54,677 bases of DNA from Arachidicoccus rhizosphaerae (GTDB lineage Bacteria; Bacteroidota; Bacteroidia; Chitinophagales; Chitinophagaceae), in NCBI RefSeq assembly GCF_900107765.1, contig NZ_FNQY01000027.1, forward strand, positions 1 to 54,677, read 5' to 3'. Made by a program: the position numbers and the translations under genes. Numbering within the stretch: the stretch's first letter is position 1; the number at the start of each line of letters is the position of its first letter. This document shows, in pieces, positions 26,291 through 35,886 of the stretch. Under the pieces are notes generated by a model that worked only from the letters and a program-made list of their open reading frames with translations, made no database searches and was not told where the DNA came from.

Positions 26291-28615
26291 TTATTTCTCT
26301 TTTTTCTGACCCACTTTTTTTGTTTTGCTTACGGGTTTATTTTGACTCTCTTTTTTCTTTTTGGCGGGCGTCTTATGCTCTGACACGGTGGCACTTACGG
26401 GCGTCGCCCTATTTTTGTCAGCCGGTTGTCTTTCTTTGCCGTAGTTCTCTTTGGCGGATTGTCCACTCTGCAGCTCTTGCTCTCTCTTTTTTTTGCTGCT
26501 GTTTTCTGGCCGGCTCCCGGCATATCCGGATGACTTTTTTATTCCTTTATCAGCTTTTGGATGCGTTTTATCGGCTTTCTTTTTAGCGGAGGATGCAGGC
26601 TTTTGGGCGCTTTTACCCGGCCCGCTGTTCTCTTTCTCTTCTACCAGGTGGTAGTCCAGTTGCCGCTTATCCAGATTTGCAGCGACGACCTGAATGGTTA
26701 CAGGGTCACCCATCTGAATTTTCTTTTTAGAAAATTCTGCCTTGAGCATATAATCAGAGGCTATATAAGCATATGGCTCCATTAAGGAGTGTATGCTGAC
26801 CAGGCCTTCACATTTTTCATTGATGGTTTCCACCCAGAACCCGAAGTCGGCCACGCCGGAGACAACACCCGGGAAGGTTTCTCCCAGAAATTGCTGCATG
26901 TATTCAACTTGTTTGTATTTATTGCCGGCCCTTTCACATTCCATGGCGGCACGTTCCCTGTCACTGCAGTGTTTACATTTTTCTTCCAGCTGTTTATCAT
27001 TGATCGGGTGGCCCTGCAGACAACTTTCAATAATGCGGTGTACGAGTACATCCGGATAACGCCGGATAGGGGAGGTGAAATGACAATAGTCTTTAAATCC
27101 CAGACCGTAGTGACCGATGTTGTCTGTTGTATAAATAGCCTTTGCCATGGTTCTGACGCCGAGTTGTTCCAGCAGGTGCTGCTCTGGCTTGCCGGCAGCT
27201 TGTCGGAGCATCTCATTGAAGCTCTGGGCAATCTTTTCAGGCGTACTGACATCAAAGGTGTATCCGTATTTGCGGGCAAAGGGGACAAAGCTTGCAAATT
27301 TCTCCTCATCCGGCTGATCATGTACGCGGTAGGGGAAGGGCAGCGGTGCTCCGCCTATTTTTATAGAGGAAGCATAGGAGGCTACGGCCTTATTGGCTAA
27401 TAGCATCATTTCTTCAACCAGCTGATGAGCGGGTTTGCTTTCTTTAATTTCTATGCCAACCGGCTTGCCGTTCTCATCAAGTTTGAATTTCACTTCCTGA
27501 CTGGAGAAGTTAATCGCGCCCTTTTCAAAACGTTCGCCCCTCAGGGTCTGTGTCATCTCCTTCATCCAGAGAATCTCTTTCTCATAGGGGCCTTTTGCGC
27601 CTTCTATAATGGTCTGTACGTCTTCATAAGTATACCGATGATCGGAATGAATAACCGTTTTGCCGATCCAGGTGTCTTTTACCTGCCCTTTTTTATTCAT
27701 GATGAAGACAGCTGAAAAAGTGAGCTTTTCCTCACCCGGTCTTAATGAACAAAGGACATTGGATATTTGCTCAGGCAGCATTGGATTCACTCTGTCGGGT
27801 AAATAAACGGAAGTAGCCCTTAGAGCAGCCTCCTTATCCAGCGCTGTGCCAGGGCGGACATAGTGGCTGACATCCGCAATATGCACGCCTATTTCATACC
27901 AGCTGCGGTCAATCTTTTTAAAAGATATCGCGTCATCAAAGTCCTTGGCATCCGCCGGGTCAATGGTGAAGGTCAGCGTATCTCTGAAGTCTTTCCTTTT
28001 GCTGATCTCCTGCTCTGAAATGATGGTGGGCAGCTGCGCTGTCTCTTCTTCTACTTCCTGAGAAAAGCCAATAGTAAACCCATTATTGGTCAGCAGGGTT
28101 TTCATGGCAAAGTCGTTTTCTTTTTCCGGGCTAACGGTAGAAACAACAATGCCTTCCGGTTTTCTGCTGCGTTTATCCCAGGAGGTAAGCCTTACAATGA
28201 CCTTGGTGCCATCTGGAAGATTCTGGTATTTGCCTCTGGGGATGTAAAAATCCGGCATGGGTGCCACTGAATTGGCAATAAAAAAGGCGTAATTTTCAGA
28301 GACACTTAAGGTGCCGATGAATTCAGTCTGGTGCCTTTTGATTACTTGGGTGATTTTCCCTTCCAGTCTGCCGCTCGAGCCACTTACTTTGGTGATTTTA
28401 ACTTCTACGGTATCCCCGTGAAAGGCTGTCCCCTGGTCCGGATAACGAACCAGGATGTCCTTAAGATCGGGATCCTTCAGTATAACATACCCCATTCCAC
28501 TACGGGTGATGTCCAGGGTGCCCACCATGGTGGAGGCTGCCCTGGCCGCCTGCGGGCTGCGGGTCTTGGATTTATGTTTGATTTTGGTGTTTCTTTTATT
28601 TTTTGACATAATCAT
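26291..28615 (-). CDS. rnr: Ribonuclease R
   Basis: A processive 3'-5' exoribonuclease of 774 residues that degrades structured RNA and rRNA. Cold-shock-type RNA-binding domains occupy about 30-160, the RNB catalytic domain about 205-540 with the metal-binding DPADAKDFDD at 219-228 and YCHFTSPIRRYPD further on, and an S1 domain about 575-655 (FPGVVSGVADFGFWVE). The last 110 residues are a Lys-rich, low-complexity tail that probably aids RNA binding. ATG 28615 overlaps the lpxK stop as ATGA, so the two are translationally coupled; ATG 28609 is also possible. It is the last gene of the minus-strand operon and ends in a long terminator region. Confidence 0.95.
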   Translation of the reverse strand: MIMSKNKRNTKIKHKSKTRSPQAARAASTMVGTLDITRSGMGYVILKDPDLKDILVRYPDQGTAFHGDTVEVKITKVSGSSGRLEGKITQVIKRHQTEFIGTLSVSENYAFFIANSVAPMPDFYIPRGKYQNLPDGTKVIVRLTSWDKRSRKPEGIVVSTVSPEKENDFAMKTLLTNNGFTIGFSQEVEEETAQLPTIISEQEISKRKDFRDTLTFTIDPADAKDFDDAISFKKIDRSWYEIGVHIADVSHYVRPGTALDKEAALRATSVYLPDRVNPMLPEQISNVLCSLRPGEEKLTFSAVFIMNKKGQVKDTWIGKTVIHSDHRYTYEDVQTIIEGAKGPYEKEILWMKEMTQTLRGERFEKGAINFSSQEVKFKLDENGKPVGIEIKESKPAHQLVEEMMLLANKAVASYASSIKIGGAPLPFPYRVHDQPDEEKFASFVPFARKYGYTFDVSTPEKIAQSFNEMLRQAAGKPEQHLLEQLGVRTMAKAIYTTDNIGHYGLGFKDYCHFTSPIRRYPDVLVHRIIESCLQGHPINDKQLEEKCKHCSDRERAAMECERAGNKYKQVEYMQQFLGETFPGVVSGVADFGFWVETINEKCEGLVSIHSLMEPYAYIASDYMLKAEFSKKKIQMGDPVTIQVVAANLDKRQLDYHLVEEKENSGPGKSAQKPASSAKKKADKTHPKADKGIKKSSGYAGSRPENSSKKKREQELQSGQSAKENYGKERQPADKNRATPVSATVSEHKTPAKKKKESQNKPVSKTKKVGQKKEK

Positions 28616-29679
28616 TTCTTGTGATTGTTGATATATCGGAGGATGGTCTGGTCAAAGTCCTCCTTTTGCCGGAATAATATATCCAGCTCAATGGGTAGTA
28701 TATAAAATGGCAGATCTTCCAGCTGCTGTTTGAAGGGTACTAATTTAACACTGTCTTTTTCGGTGGTTAAAATCATTTTTGCCCCGCTCGGCAGCTTCTG
28801 GAAGTTTGCCCTGATTCGTTCCATGTCTGCCTTCGTGTAATTGTGATGATCTTCAAAGGCGATTTCCATAAAATCCGGGTCCAGTTCCTTTGTATAGGCT
28901 CTCAGCGTTTTTGCCCGGGCAATGCCGTGAACCAGCAAAATATGCAAAGGCTGATCCATCTTTGCCAGATGTCCATCTTTAAGGCAATAGGGTGTCTGAT
29001 AGCTAATATTACTGAAAAATACAATTTTTGGTCCGTACTTGATGAGTTCTCCGGTTATTTTTTCCTTATCTGCCAAAGAAATCTGTCGGGGGCATTTGGT
29101 GACCAGTATCATCTGGGCTCTCCTGGCAGCAGTCCGGCTGTCTCTTAAATGACCGGCCGGCAGGAAAAAATCTTCCGTAAACAGGTCGTTAAAGTCTGTC
29201 AGTAAAATAGAAAAGCCCGGTTTGACCTTGCGGTGCTGGTAGCCGTCATCCAGTAATATGACCTCGGGACCGGGTGTTGGTTCAAGCAACTGCCGGATGG
29301 CGCTGGTTCGGTCTTCGCCTACACTGATGACAGCGTCCGGGAATTTCTGATAAAATAAAAAAGGTTCATCCCCGATCCGGTCTGCACCGGTGGTGGCGTC
29401 CGCGATTAAAAATCCTTTGGTTTTTCGTTTATAACCTCGGCTAAGGGTAGCAACTCTTTTGTTTTTCAATAAGTTAAGTAGGTAAAGAACCGTAGGTGTC
29501 TTTCCTGTGCCTCCGGTGGAAAGATTGCCTACACAGATAACAGGGATCGCAAAGCTTTGAGACGGCAACAGGCCGCTGTCAAATAGAAAATGGCGCAGAT
29601 AAATAACCCCGCCATAAAGCCAGGCGAAAGGCAGTAAGAGGTATTGCCAGAATTTTTTTTTGCGATTAGCTGAACTCAT
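28612..29679 (-). CDS. lpxK: Tetraacyldisaccharide 4'-kinase (lipid A biosynthesis)
   Basis: An inner-membrane-associated kinase of about 355 residues that phosphorylates the 4' position of the lipid A precursor. A hydrophobic N-terminal segment (about 10-29) precedes the Walker A GNLSTGGTGKTP at 51-62, then LLNLLKNKRVATLSRGYKRK, ILLDDGYQHRKV and TTEKDSVKL, all LpxK motifs. The open frame begins at a GTG (29700), overlapping the cyclo-ligase by 35 nt; ATG 29679 overlaps it by 14 nt and is preferred. It is coupled to rnr by an ATGA overlap. Together with the kdsC-like gene at 39974 it shows that the cell makes lipopolysaccharide. Confidence 0.92.
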   Translation of the reverse strand: MSSANRKKKFWQYLLLPFAWLYGGVIYLRHFLFDSGLLPSQSFAIPVICVGNLSTGGTGKTPTVLYLLNLLKNKRVATLSRGYKRKTKGFLIADATTGADRIGDEPFLFYQKFPDAVISVGEDRTSAIRQLLEPTPGPEVILLDDGYQHRKVKPGFSILLTDFNDLFTEDFFLPAGHLRDSRTAARRAQMILVTKCPRQISLADKEKITGELIKYGPKIVFFSNISYQTPYCLKDGHLAKMDQPLHILLVHGIARAKTLRAYTKELDPDFMEIAFEDHHNYTKADMERIRANFQKLPSGAKMILTTEKDSVKLVPFKQQLEDLPFYILPIELDILFRQKEDFDQTILRYINNHKK

Positions 29680-30265
29680 ATAATCTTTCTGGTGTTGCAC
29701 AATAGTCTAAAGGTATATCATACTGGTCAACATCTTCGATTTGGTTGACCGCTGGTAAGTAGCTGATGCCCACTTTCAGGACATCCGGCCGGCATTTTGC
29801 CAGATAGCGGTCATAAAATCCTTTGCCATAGCCCACCCGGTTGCCTTTTACATCAAAAGCAAGCAGGGGCATGATAACCAGATCCAGCTTTTGGGGATCC
29901 AGGATCTCTCCTGATTCCGGTTCCGTTAATCGGAGCCATTTCTGACTATAACGGGTCTGCGCATCCGGTAATACGGCTTCCATTTCCAGGGTTTTAAAAT
30001 CCGTTCTGGGATAAGCGATCTGAATAGGAGGCTGCAAATGATTAAACAGATAATTGTTAATGTGTTCGGTGGAAACTTCAGCTGTCATGCGGATGGGTAT
30101 ATAACTCATGGCATAGCGGAAACCGCTGTCCTGAATCCCTAGTTTCAAAAACTGCACCATTATCTGTTCATCCATTTTGGACATTTCCACCGGATCCAGT
30201 TCAGCCCGCACTTTCTTGTAATAAGTGCGTAAAGCCTGTTTTTTATGGCTGCGTAAGATGACCAT
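29666..30265 (-). CDS. 5-formyltetrahydrofolate cyclo-ligase
   Basis: A 199-residue cytoplasmic enzyme that converts 5-formyl-THF to 5,10-methenyl-THF with ATP. The N-terminus carries the basic helix SHKKQALRTYYKKVRAEL, and the phosphate-binding C-terminal motif is VKGNRVGYGKGFYDRYL; DLVIMPLLAFD is the preceding conserved strand. Length is normal for the family. It sits between rsmD (59-nt gap) and lpxK (overlap) in the minus-strand housekeeping operon. A gene name is not given because several are in use (ygfA, fau, mthfs). Confidence 0.9.
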   Translation of the reverse strand: MVILRSHKKQALRTYYKKVRAELDPVEMSKMDEQIMVQFLKLGIQDSGFRYAMSYIPIRMTAEVSTEHINNYLFNHLQPPIQIAYPRTDFKTLEMEAVLPDAQTRYSQKWLRLTEPESGEILDPQKLDLVIMPLLAFDVKGNRVGYGKGFYDRYLAKCRPDVLKVGISYLPAVNQIEDVDQYDIPLDYCATPERLYEFS

Positions 30266-30324
30266 GATGGAATTGTATTATTTTTAGAATGATTATAACG
30301 GGCTGTCTGAGGACTGTTTATACT

Positions 30325-30891
30325 TTATGACAGCGGCCTGGTGGCACTGTTTTCTACTCTTCTGAAAAAAGAGAATACAGTAGTACCATAATTGCGCTGC
30401 ATTTCAAATCCAAGGTAGCCTTCATAGTTATTGCGGGGCGTATGTTCTAGAACAAAATAGCCTTCCGGTGCGATCAGGCCGCCTGCCACAATTTTTCTTG
30501 GAAGTTCATCAATAGTGCCCAGTGCATAAGGGGGACCCGCAAAGATAAAATCGTACTGATCTCTGCAGCTTTCAATATACTGGAAGACGTCCAGTCTGAG
30601 CACTTTAGCGCCCACCACACGAAGCATCTCCATATTTTGTTGAATAAACTGGCTCATGATGGCATCTTTTTCTATGATCGTCAAATCAGCCGCGCCTCTG
30701 GAGGCCAGTTCATAACTGATGCACCCTGTTCCGCCAAAAAGATCCAGGGTCTTAATGTCTTCAAAACTGATTCTGTTATTGAGGATATTAAAGAGCCCTT
30801 CTTTGGCAATATCTGTAGTAGGCCTTGTGTGAGGCATTTTGGCCGGTGGTTTTATTTTTCTGCCACCATGTATGCCGGATATGATTCTCAT
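30325..30891 (-). CDS. rsmD: 16S rRNA (guanine(966)-N2)-methyltransferase RsmD, altered motif IV
   Basis: A 188-residue methyltransferase that modifies G966 of 16S rRNA. The start MRIISGIHGGRKIKPP and TRPTTDIAKEGLFNIL are RsmD signatures, and the SAM loop is TLDLFGGTGCISYELASRG. The catalytic motif IV, normally DPPY or NPPY, reads AGPPYA: residue 119 is Gly (GGT, plus-strand 30535-30537). The frame is intact and all other motifs are present, so the change is a point substitution or an assembly error, not decay. It follows the DUF3822 gene by 34 nt and precedes the cyclo-ligase gene. Confidence 0.88.
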   Translation of the reverse strand: MRIISGIHGGRKIKPPAKMPHTRPTTDIAKEGLFNILNNRISFEDIKTLDLFGGTGCISYELASRGAADLTIIEKDAIMSQFIQQNMEMLRVVGAKVLRLDVFQYIESCRDQYDFIFAGPPYALGTIDELPRKIVAGGLIAPEGYFVLEHTPRNNYEGYLGFEMQRNYGTTVFSFFRRVENSATRPLS

Positions 30892-30925
30892 AACTTTATT
30901 CCCGATTGAAAGTCCTGTAATTTAT

Positions 30926-31765
30926 TTAACGGACATATTTATAAAAAGGCACAAAGAAGTGGGAAGGGTAGTCCGGATGTGCCGACAGGGATTGCATATG
31001 TTCCATTTTGTCCACATCAATAACCGGCACAAACTTGTAAATTTCCTTAAATAAGGCCGAATCTCCATCGATCAGGCCAGACAGGTAAACGCAGCACTGA
31101 TCCGTATGATATCCTGCTTCTTTGATCGCACTTAGCAGTTGATATACCACATCTGCCCCATGATTAAAAGGCCGAGAGATAATTAACTGCAAACGCTCGC
31201 TCGCAAAGGTAGTTAAAATATAATGATCCTGGTAGAAGATCAGCAGTGCCTTTAATGGGTAGTTGTCTGTAAACCCACCCAGTTGACGGGCAATAGCTGC
31301 CTGCTTATGCCGGTGGCTGGCCCGGGCAAAGTCCTTTTGAATCAAATCAAAGAGTTCTTTGGGGACGCTATATACAAACTGGTACCCTGCGCCTGCATCG
31401 GTTAGATGTTCAAAATCTGCCGGGTCTTTGTCGATGCTTTCCTTGTAATACCTAAAATAGTCGGCTAAATGGCCGGGTTTAAATAAAGGATCAGGTATGG
31501 GTTGAACTAAATCTGTTTCCCAGCAGAGGATTACTTTTTGGTGGCTGCCTGCTGAAAGCAGGATGGTAGAATCCGTTTTTAATTGCTGCAGTAAAGTGCC
31601 GTAATCCTTTTTATCCTGTTCCTTAAAATTAAAATGCTCCAGTTGCCCTGAAGCAATATTGTCCGCTGAAAAGGTTGTCAGGGTAATATGGTTTTTCCCT
31701 AACTCCAGTTGTAAGATCCCGTTTTCAGGGGCAGATGCTTGTAATTCAAAGGTTTTCTGTAGCAT
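30926..31765 (-). CDS. DUF3822-family protein
   Basis: A 279-residue protein of a family found almost only in Bacteroidota, often next to rsmD as here. It has no signal peptide or membrane segment. The fold is expected to be ASKHA-like (two actin/hexokinase-type halves: ILQLELGKNHITLTTF at the N-terminus, and a second repeat from about residue 165 with LKALLIFYQDHYILTTFA), but no catalytic residues can be named and the function is unknown. The frame starts at a TTG (31774); ATG 31765 is preferred. It is the first gene of a five-gene minus-strand operon with rsmD, the cyclo-ligase, lpxK and rnr. Confidence 0.8.
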   Translation of the reverse strand: MLQKTFELQASAPENGILQLELGKNHITLTTFSADNIASGQLEHFNFKEQDKKDYGTLLQQLKTDSTILLSAGSHQKVILCWETDLVQPIPDPLFKPGHLADYFRYYKESIDKDPADFEHLTDAGAGYQFVYSVPKELFDLIQKDFARASHRHKQAAIARQLGGFTDNYPLKALLIFYQDHYILTTFASERLQLIISRPFNHGADVVYQLLSAIKEAGYHTDQCCVYLSGLIDGDSALFKEIYKFVPVIDVDKMEHMQSLSAHPDYPSHFFVPFYKYVR

Positions 31766-31837
31766 ATAATTCAATATAAAAAAGGTTTGTTTGCAATAAT
31801 ACGAAAGCTGCCCATAAATTTTTGATTAATTTTAATG

Positions 31838-31845
31838 TAACTTTG
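31838..31845 (+). promoter_or_regulatory. Possible -7 box upstream of pdxJ
   Basis: TAACTTTG fits TAnnTTTG on the plus strand 116 nt before the pdxJ start. The nearest TTTG is only 13 nt upstream, so the promoter is doubtful; it would give a long 5' leader. Confidence 0.3.
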
Positions 31846-31961
31846 AGAGAAGTGGCCTGGGAATCATCCATATTGCAGCCGCAAATGTATCCGTTCAGTT
31901 GTACAATGTTTTGCTGAACTTACATGTCGGCATCCACTATCAAGTAAAATCAATATAAATT

Positions 31962-32705
31962 ATGACCAAACTTAGTGTAAATATAAATAAAATTGCCGTT
32001 TTAAGGAATAGCCGCGGAGGAAATAACCCGGATGTACTTGCGGCAGCCATTGATTCTCAAAGATTTGGGGCACAAGGGATTACCGTGCATCCTCGGCCGG
32101 ATGAACGGCATATACGCTATAGTGATGTCAGGGAAATCAGAAGGAATATCCAGGTGGAGTTTAATGTGGAAGGCAATTGTCAGGAACAGAAGTTTGTGGA
32201 TCTGGTCCTGGAAGTTCAGCCCCATCAGGTAACCCTGGTACCGGACAGCGCCGGACAGATTACCAGTAATCATGGCTGGGATACGATTAAAAACCAGGAT
32301 TATTTAAAAGAGATCGTGGCGGTATTTAAACAAAAAGGGATTCGGGTGAGCCTTTTCGTAGACCCCGTGGAAGAAATGGTCGCTGCCGCTGCAACTACCG
32401 GTGCTGACCGGGTGGAATTATATACGGAAGCTTATGCCAGCGGCTTTATGGAAAATCGGACCAAAGCCATTGCTCCTTATATCGCAGCTGCCGAAAAGGC
32501 CAGATCCTTAGGGTTGGGATTGAATGCGGGCCATGATCTGGATCTGAGTAACCTGAAATTCTTTAAAGATAATATTCCTTATCTGGATGAAGTGTCCATA
32601 GGCCATGCCCTGATCTGTGATGCGCTTTATCTGGGATTGGAAAACACCATTCAAATGTATAGAAGAAGACTGGCAGGACCTGCTGCAATCGTAAATCCAG
32701 CCTGA
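31962..32705 (+). CDS. pdxJ: Pyridoxine 5'-phosphate synthase
   Basis: A 247-residue TIM-barrel enzyme that condenses 1-deoxy-xylulose 5-phosphate with aminoacetone 3-phosphate to make pyridoxine 5'-phosphate, in vitamin B6 synthesis. Family motifs are LSVNINKIAVLRNSRGG at the N-terminus, the substrate-binding ITVHPRPDERHI, VEFNVEGN, VTLVPDSAGQITS, VELYTEAYA and GLNAGHDLDLSNL, with EVSIGHALICDAL at the phosphate-binding end. No partner B6 gene is nearby. An ArsC-like gene follows 32 nt later and is probably co-transcribed. Confidence 0.95.
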   Translation: MTKLSVNINKIAVLRNSRGGNNPDVLAAAIDSQRFGAQGITVHPRPDERHIRYSDVREIRRNIQVEFNVEGNCQEQKFVDLVLEVQPHQVTLVPDSAGQITSNHGWDTIKNQDYLKEIVAVFKQKGIRVSLFVDPVEEMVAAAATTGADRVELYTEAYASGFMENRTKAIAPYIAAAEKARSLGLGLNAGHDLDLSNLKFFKDNIPYLDEVSIGHALICDALYLGLENTIQMYRRRLAGPAAIVNPA

Positions 32706-32737
32706 AATTTGTAACCTCTAACCTAAAAAACAATCTT

Positions 32738-33094
32738 ATGTATATCGTTTATGGCATAAAAAACTGTAATACCGTTAAAAAAGCCCTGGATTATCTCAGT
32801 CAGCATGGAGTAACCTATTCTTTTCATGATTATAAAAAAGCTGGGGTGACAAAAAAGCTGTTATCCAGCTGGTCCGCACAAATAGGGTGGGAACCCCTGA
32901 TTAATAAAAAAGGCACTACCTGGCGGGCCTTGGATGAAGCGACCAAAAACAGCATCACTAGTAAAGCGGCCGCCTTTGACCTGGCTATTGCCAAAACCAG
33001 TGTTATTAAAAGACCGTTGATTGAACTGGATGGCAAAGTAATTGCATTAGGTTTTGATGAACAGACATACGACAATATAGACTGGCATTCCTAA
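32738..33094 (+). CDS. ArsC/Spx-like (YffB-type) small protein
   Basis: A 118-residue thioredoxin-fold protein of the ArsC/Spx superfamily, closest in pattern to the YffB group: YGIKNCNTVKKALDYL with one cysteine (Cys10) where glutaredoxins have two, then HDYKKAGV, NKKGTTWRALDE and the C-terminal KRPLIELDGK. The conserved cysteine and the cis-proline R-P-L are present. Members act as glutathione- or thiol-dependent reductases, or have no known substrate; true arsenate reduction is unlikely without other ars genes nearby. It follows pdxJ directly. Confidence 0.85.
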   Translation: MYIVYGIKNCNTVKKALDYLSQHGVTYSFHDYKKAGVTKKLLSSWSAQIGWEPLINKKGTTWRALDEATKNSITSKAAAFDLAIAKTSVIKRPLIELDGKVIALGFDEQTYDNIDWHS

Positions 33095-33220
33095 GGCCTT
33101 CCTGCCTTTGAGCTTTGCAGTCGGGGAAAGCGGTGCATACAATAAGTTACTGCTGAATTGAAGTAGGTCGATGCAGATGGGAATTGACTTTATCCACCCG
33201 AAAACACCGTTTAAGTAAAT

Positions 33221-35683
33221 ATGGAAGCGGCAACCAAATCTCCACGTAAGTTCCCAAGGTGGGCAAAAATCACTGCGATTTCTGTAGGCGGGATATTCAT
33301 ACTACTGATTCTCATCTGGCTGTTAGCCGGATGGTATATCAACAGTCATAAGCAGGCGCTGCTGGAGAAACTCACCAGTTCCGTCAGTGAGCATATTGAC
33401 GGGAAGTTTACGGTCCGGGATATGGATCCGGCCTTCTTTAAGGGGTTTCCGGATGTCGCCCTGGAATTACAGGATGTCACTTTAACCGATAGCCTGGACA
33501 GGATTTACCACAAGCCTTTAATGCAGTTTAAATCAGTATATGTGAAGTTTAATCTGTTTTCCCTGGTGGGGGGAGATCCGCAAATCCGAAAAGTGACAGT
33601 GTCGGACGGACAGGTCAATCTTTTTACTGATTCTACGGGGTATTCCAATGGATATTTATTAAAAAAGAAACCGGGCTCACCCGCTAAAAAAAATAAAAAG
33701 GAGGTACATATTGCCAATTTCGCCCTGGAAAACATCCAGTTCACTTTTGATCATAAGATTAAAAACAAGAAGATCCAGATACTGATCAAGACTTTTGACG
33801 GGGCCGCCACCGAAAAAAATAACCTGATGCATATTGTTGCCGGTGCCTGGTTTCATATTCGTCAGTTGGGCTTTAATTTGGACAAGGGCGGCTATCTGGT
33901 GGATAAGGACTTTAAAGGAAAAATGCGGCTGGTGTATGACCGGGCAAAAGGGCAATTGCAATTGCCTTTTCAGCAACTGGTGGTGGGCAGTACGCCCATG
34001 AAGCTCGCTGCTACTTTTGATTTTAAGGCAGCAAAACCGGGATTTAAAATTGAGGTGGATGCTTCCAAAATCAGCTACAAAGAAAGCTTGTCCATATTAA
34101 GCAAGAGTATTGCGGATAAATTAAGACGTTTTAATCTGGCTAGTGATATTTCCCTGCAGGTTTCTTTAAACGGAAAGTTCAGCTCGCCCGACACACCTCT
34201 TGTTCATGCCAGATGGCAGACAACGGGCAATGATTTTCAGACAAATTTCGGGGTGCTTAAAAAGGCAAGCTTTGCCGGATCCTTTAACAATGAGGTGGTT
34301 GCCGGCAAGGGCAGGGGAGATGATAATTCAGCGATAACGGTCAATCATTTGACGGCAAACTATATGGATATCCCAATTATTGCCGATAGTATACGCCTGA
34401 TGAACCTGATTCATCCTTTGCTTGATTTTAACTTAAGCAGCGGATTCGCGGTAGAAAAACTCAATACGGCGCTGAATCAGACCTTTAATTTTACCAAAGG
34501 TACAGCAGAATTAAAAGTACATTATCATGGTGGGGTAGCCACCATTGATACATTGGGCCACAGCATTACCGGAGGACTGAAAATTAAAAATGCGGCCTTT
34601 ACCTATGTTCCCCATAATGTTCACTTTAGTGAAGGTTTCATCGATCTGGATTTAAATGGTCGCGACCTGGTGATTAATAACAGTACTTTGTCTACAGGCA
34701 AAAGCGATATCGAGCTGCATGGTATTGCCAGGGACTTTTTAAATGTATATTTTGATGATCCTCAGAAAGCTTCCTTTGAGTGGTATCTGCATAGTGATAC
34801 GTTGAACCTCGCTGAATTTAAAGGACTGACGCAGGTAAAAGCAAATAAAACGGCCAGTCAGCAGCGCAGGCAGTATCATAAAGTGAATGAAAGACTGGCT
34901 TTAATGATGGAGAAGAGTTCCATGAAGATTCACGCTTCCGTAAGCCGGCTGTACTATAGTTCATTCACGGCCAGAAATGTTAAGGGGGTGCTGGAATTAA
35001 AACAGGATAAAATTAATTTATCCCCTATTTCCATGCAGTTTGCGGATGGTTCTTTGGATGCGGCCATTTCCATGGAACCGGATTCCGTGGAGGTTCCCTT
35101 TAAGCTGTCCGCTAACCTGAACGGCATCAATACTTCCAAACTTTTCTACGGGCTGGATAATCTCGGCCAGAAAACCCTGACGTCCAAAAATATAGCAGGA
35201 GAATTTTCCGGGAAAATAAATATCAATGGCCGGTTAAATAACCAGTCTGACATTGTAAAGAGAAGTCTCTCCGGAGTGGTGTCCTTTAACCTGAAAAACG
35301 GAGAGCTGATAAATTTCGGGCCTTTTGAGACCATTCAGAAATTTGTATTCAAACGCCGTAATCTGGATCATATTTATTTTGAGCCTGTATCCAATACGCT
35401 GACCATCAAAAACGGTAAGGTGAATATCCCGGAAATGAATATCCAGTCCACCGCCATTAATCTGAGTCTGAATGGGACTTATGCCTTTGAACGCGGAACG
35501 GATATAGGAATTGTAGTGCCGCTGCGCAATCCGCAAAAAGTGGCAGAACGCCGGGCCAAAGGATTAAAGCCCCGAAAAAACAAAGGTATTGTTTTATATC
35601 TGCGGGCCAGAGACGATAAGAACGGAGACGTGAAAATCGTCTGGGATCCGCTGCATAAGGGGCCGCAGGGCGAGGATGATTGA
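33221..35683 (+). CDS. AsmA-like envelope protein
   Basis: An envelope protein of 820 residues with a single N-terminal membrane helix (about 16-38) and a long periplasmic part made of beta strands, as in AsmA/TamB-type proteins thought to help move phospholipids to, or assemble proteins in, the outer membrane. The AsmA N-terminal domain is recognisable (GKFTVRDMDPAFFKGFPDV, then KSVYVKFNLFSLVGG and IRKVTVSDGQVNLF), and the C-terminal AsmA-like repeat contains LNLSLNGTYAFERGTDIGI. The last residues are basic and short, with no second membrane segment. It is flanked by unrelated genes. The role here is inferred from the family only. Confidence 0.8.
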   Translation: MEAATKSPRKFPRWAKITAISVGGIFILLILIWLLAGWYINSHKQALLEKLTSSVSEHIDGKFTVRDMDPAFFKGFPDVALELQDVTLTDSLDRIYHKPLMQFKSVYVKFNLFSLVGGDPQIRKVTVSDGQVNLFTDSTGYSNGYLLKKKPGSPAKKNKKEVHIANFALENIQFTFDHKIKNKKIQILIKTFDGAATEKNNLMHIVAGAWFHIRQLGFNLDKGGYLVDKDFKGKMRLVYDRAKGQLQLPFQQLVVGSTPMKLAATFDFKAAKPGFKIEVDASKISYKESLSILSKSIADKLRRFNLASDISLQVSLNGKFSSPDTPLVHARWQTTGNDFQTNFGVLKKASFAGSFNNEVVAGKGRGDDNSAITVNHLTANYMDIPIIADSIRLMNLIHPLLDFNLSSGFAVEKLNTALNQTFNFTKGTAELKVHYHGGVATIDTLGHSITGGLKIKNAAFTYVPHNVHFSEGFIDLDLNGRDLVINNSTLSTGKSDIELHGIARDFLNVYFDDPQKASFEWYLHSDTLNLAEFKGLTQVKANKTASQQRRQYHKVNERLALMMEKSSMKIHASVSRLYYSSFTARNVKGVLELKQDKINLSPISMQFADGSLDAAISMEPDSVEVPFKLSANLNGINTSKLFYGLDNLGQKTLTSKNIAGEFSGKININGRLNNQSDIVKRSLSGVVSFNLKNGELINFGPFETIQKFVFKRRNLDHIYFEPVSNTLTIKNGKVNIPEMNIQSTAINLSLNGTYAFERGTDIGIVVPLRNPQKVAERRAKGLKPRKNKGIVLYLRARDDKNGDVKIVWDPLHKGPQGEDD

Positions 35684-35886
35684 TCCGCATCTTAAACGAC
35701 TTAGGTCGCGGTAAAAGCCACTGAATGAACGGATTCCCGCTTCATATTTCAACCAATTGCCAGGTTGTGTCATTGCCGTTTATGGAATATAATTGCTGTT
35801 TTGTGATGCCCGGACTATTTATTTTAAAGGAAGCGTTTACTTTTAAAATTGAATCGGTATCCATTTTCTGATTAAAGGCAGATCTC

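Noticed and set aside
26176-26586. 136-codon plus-strand frame rich in Phe, Leu and Cys
   Set aside because: It is mostly antisense to the Lys-rich rnr tail, which explains the composition.
26789-27400. 203-codon open frame on the plus strand
   Set aside because: It lies entirely antisense to the RNB domain of rnr, whose motifs are intact; the translated product has no family pattern.
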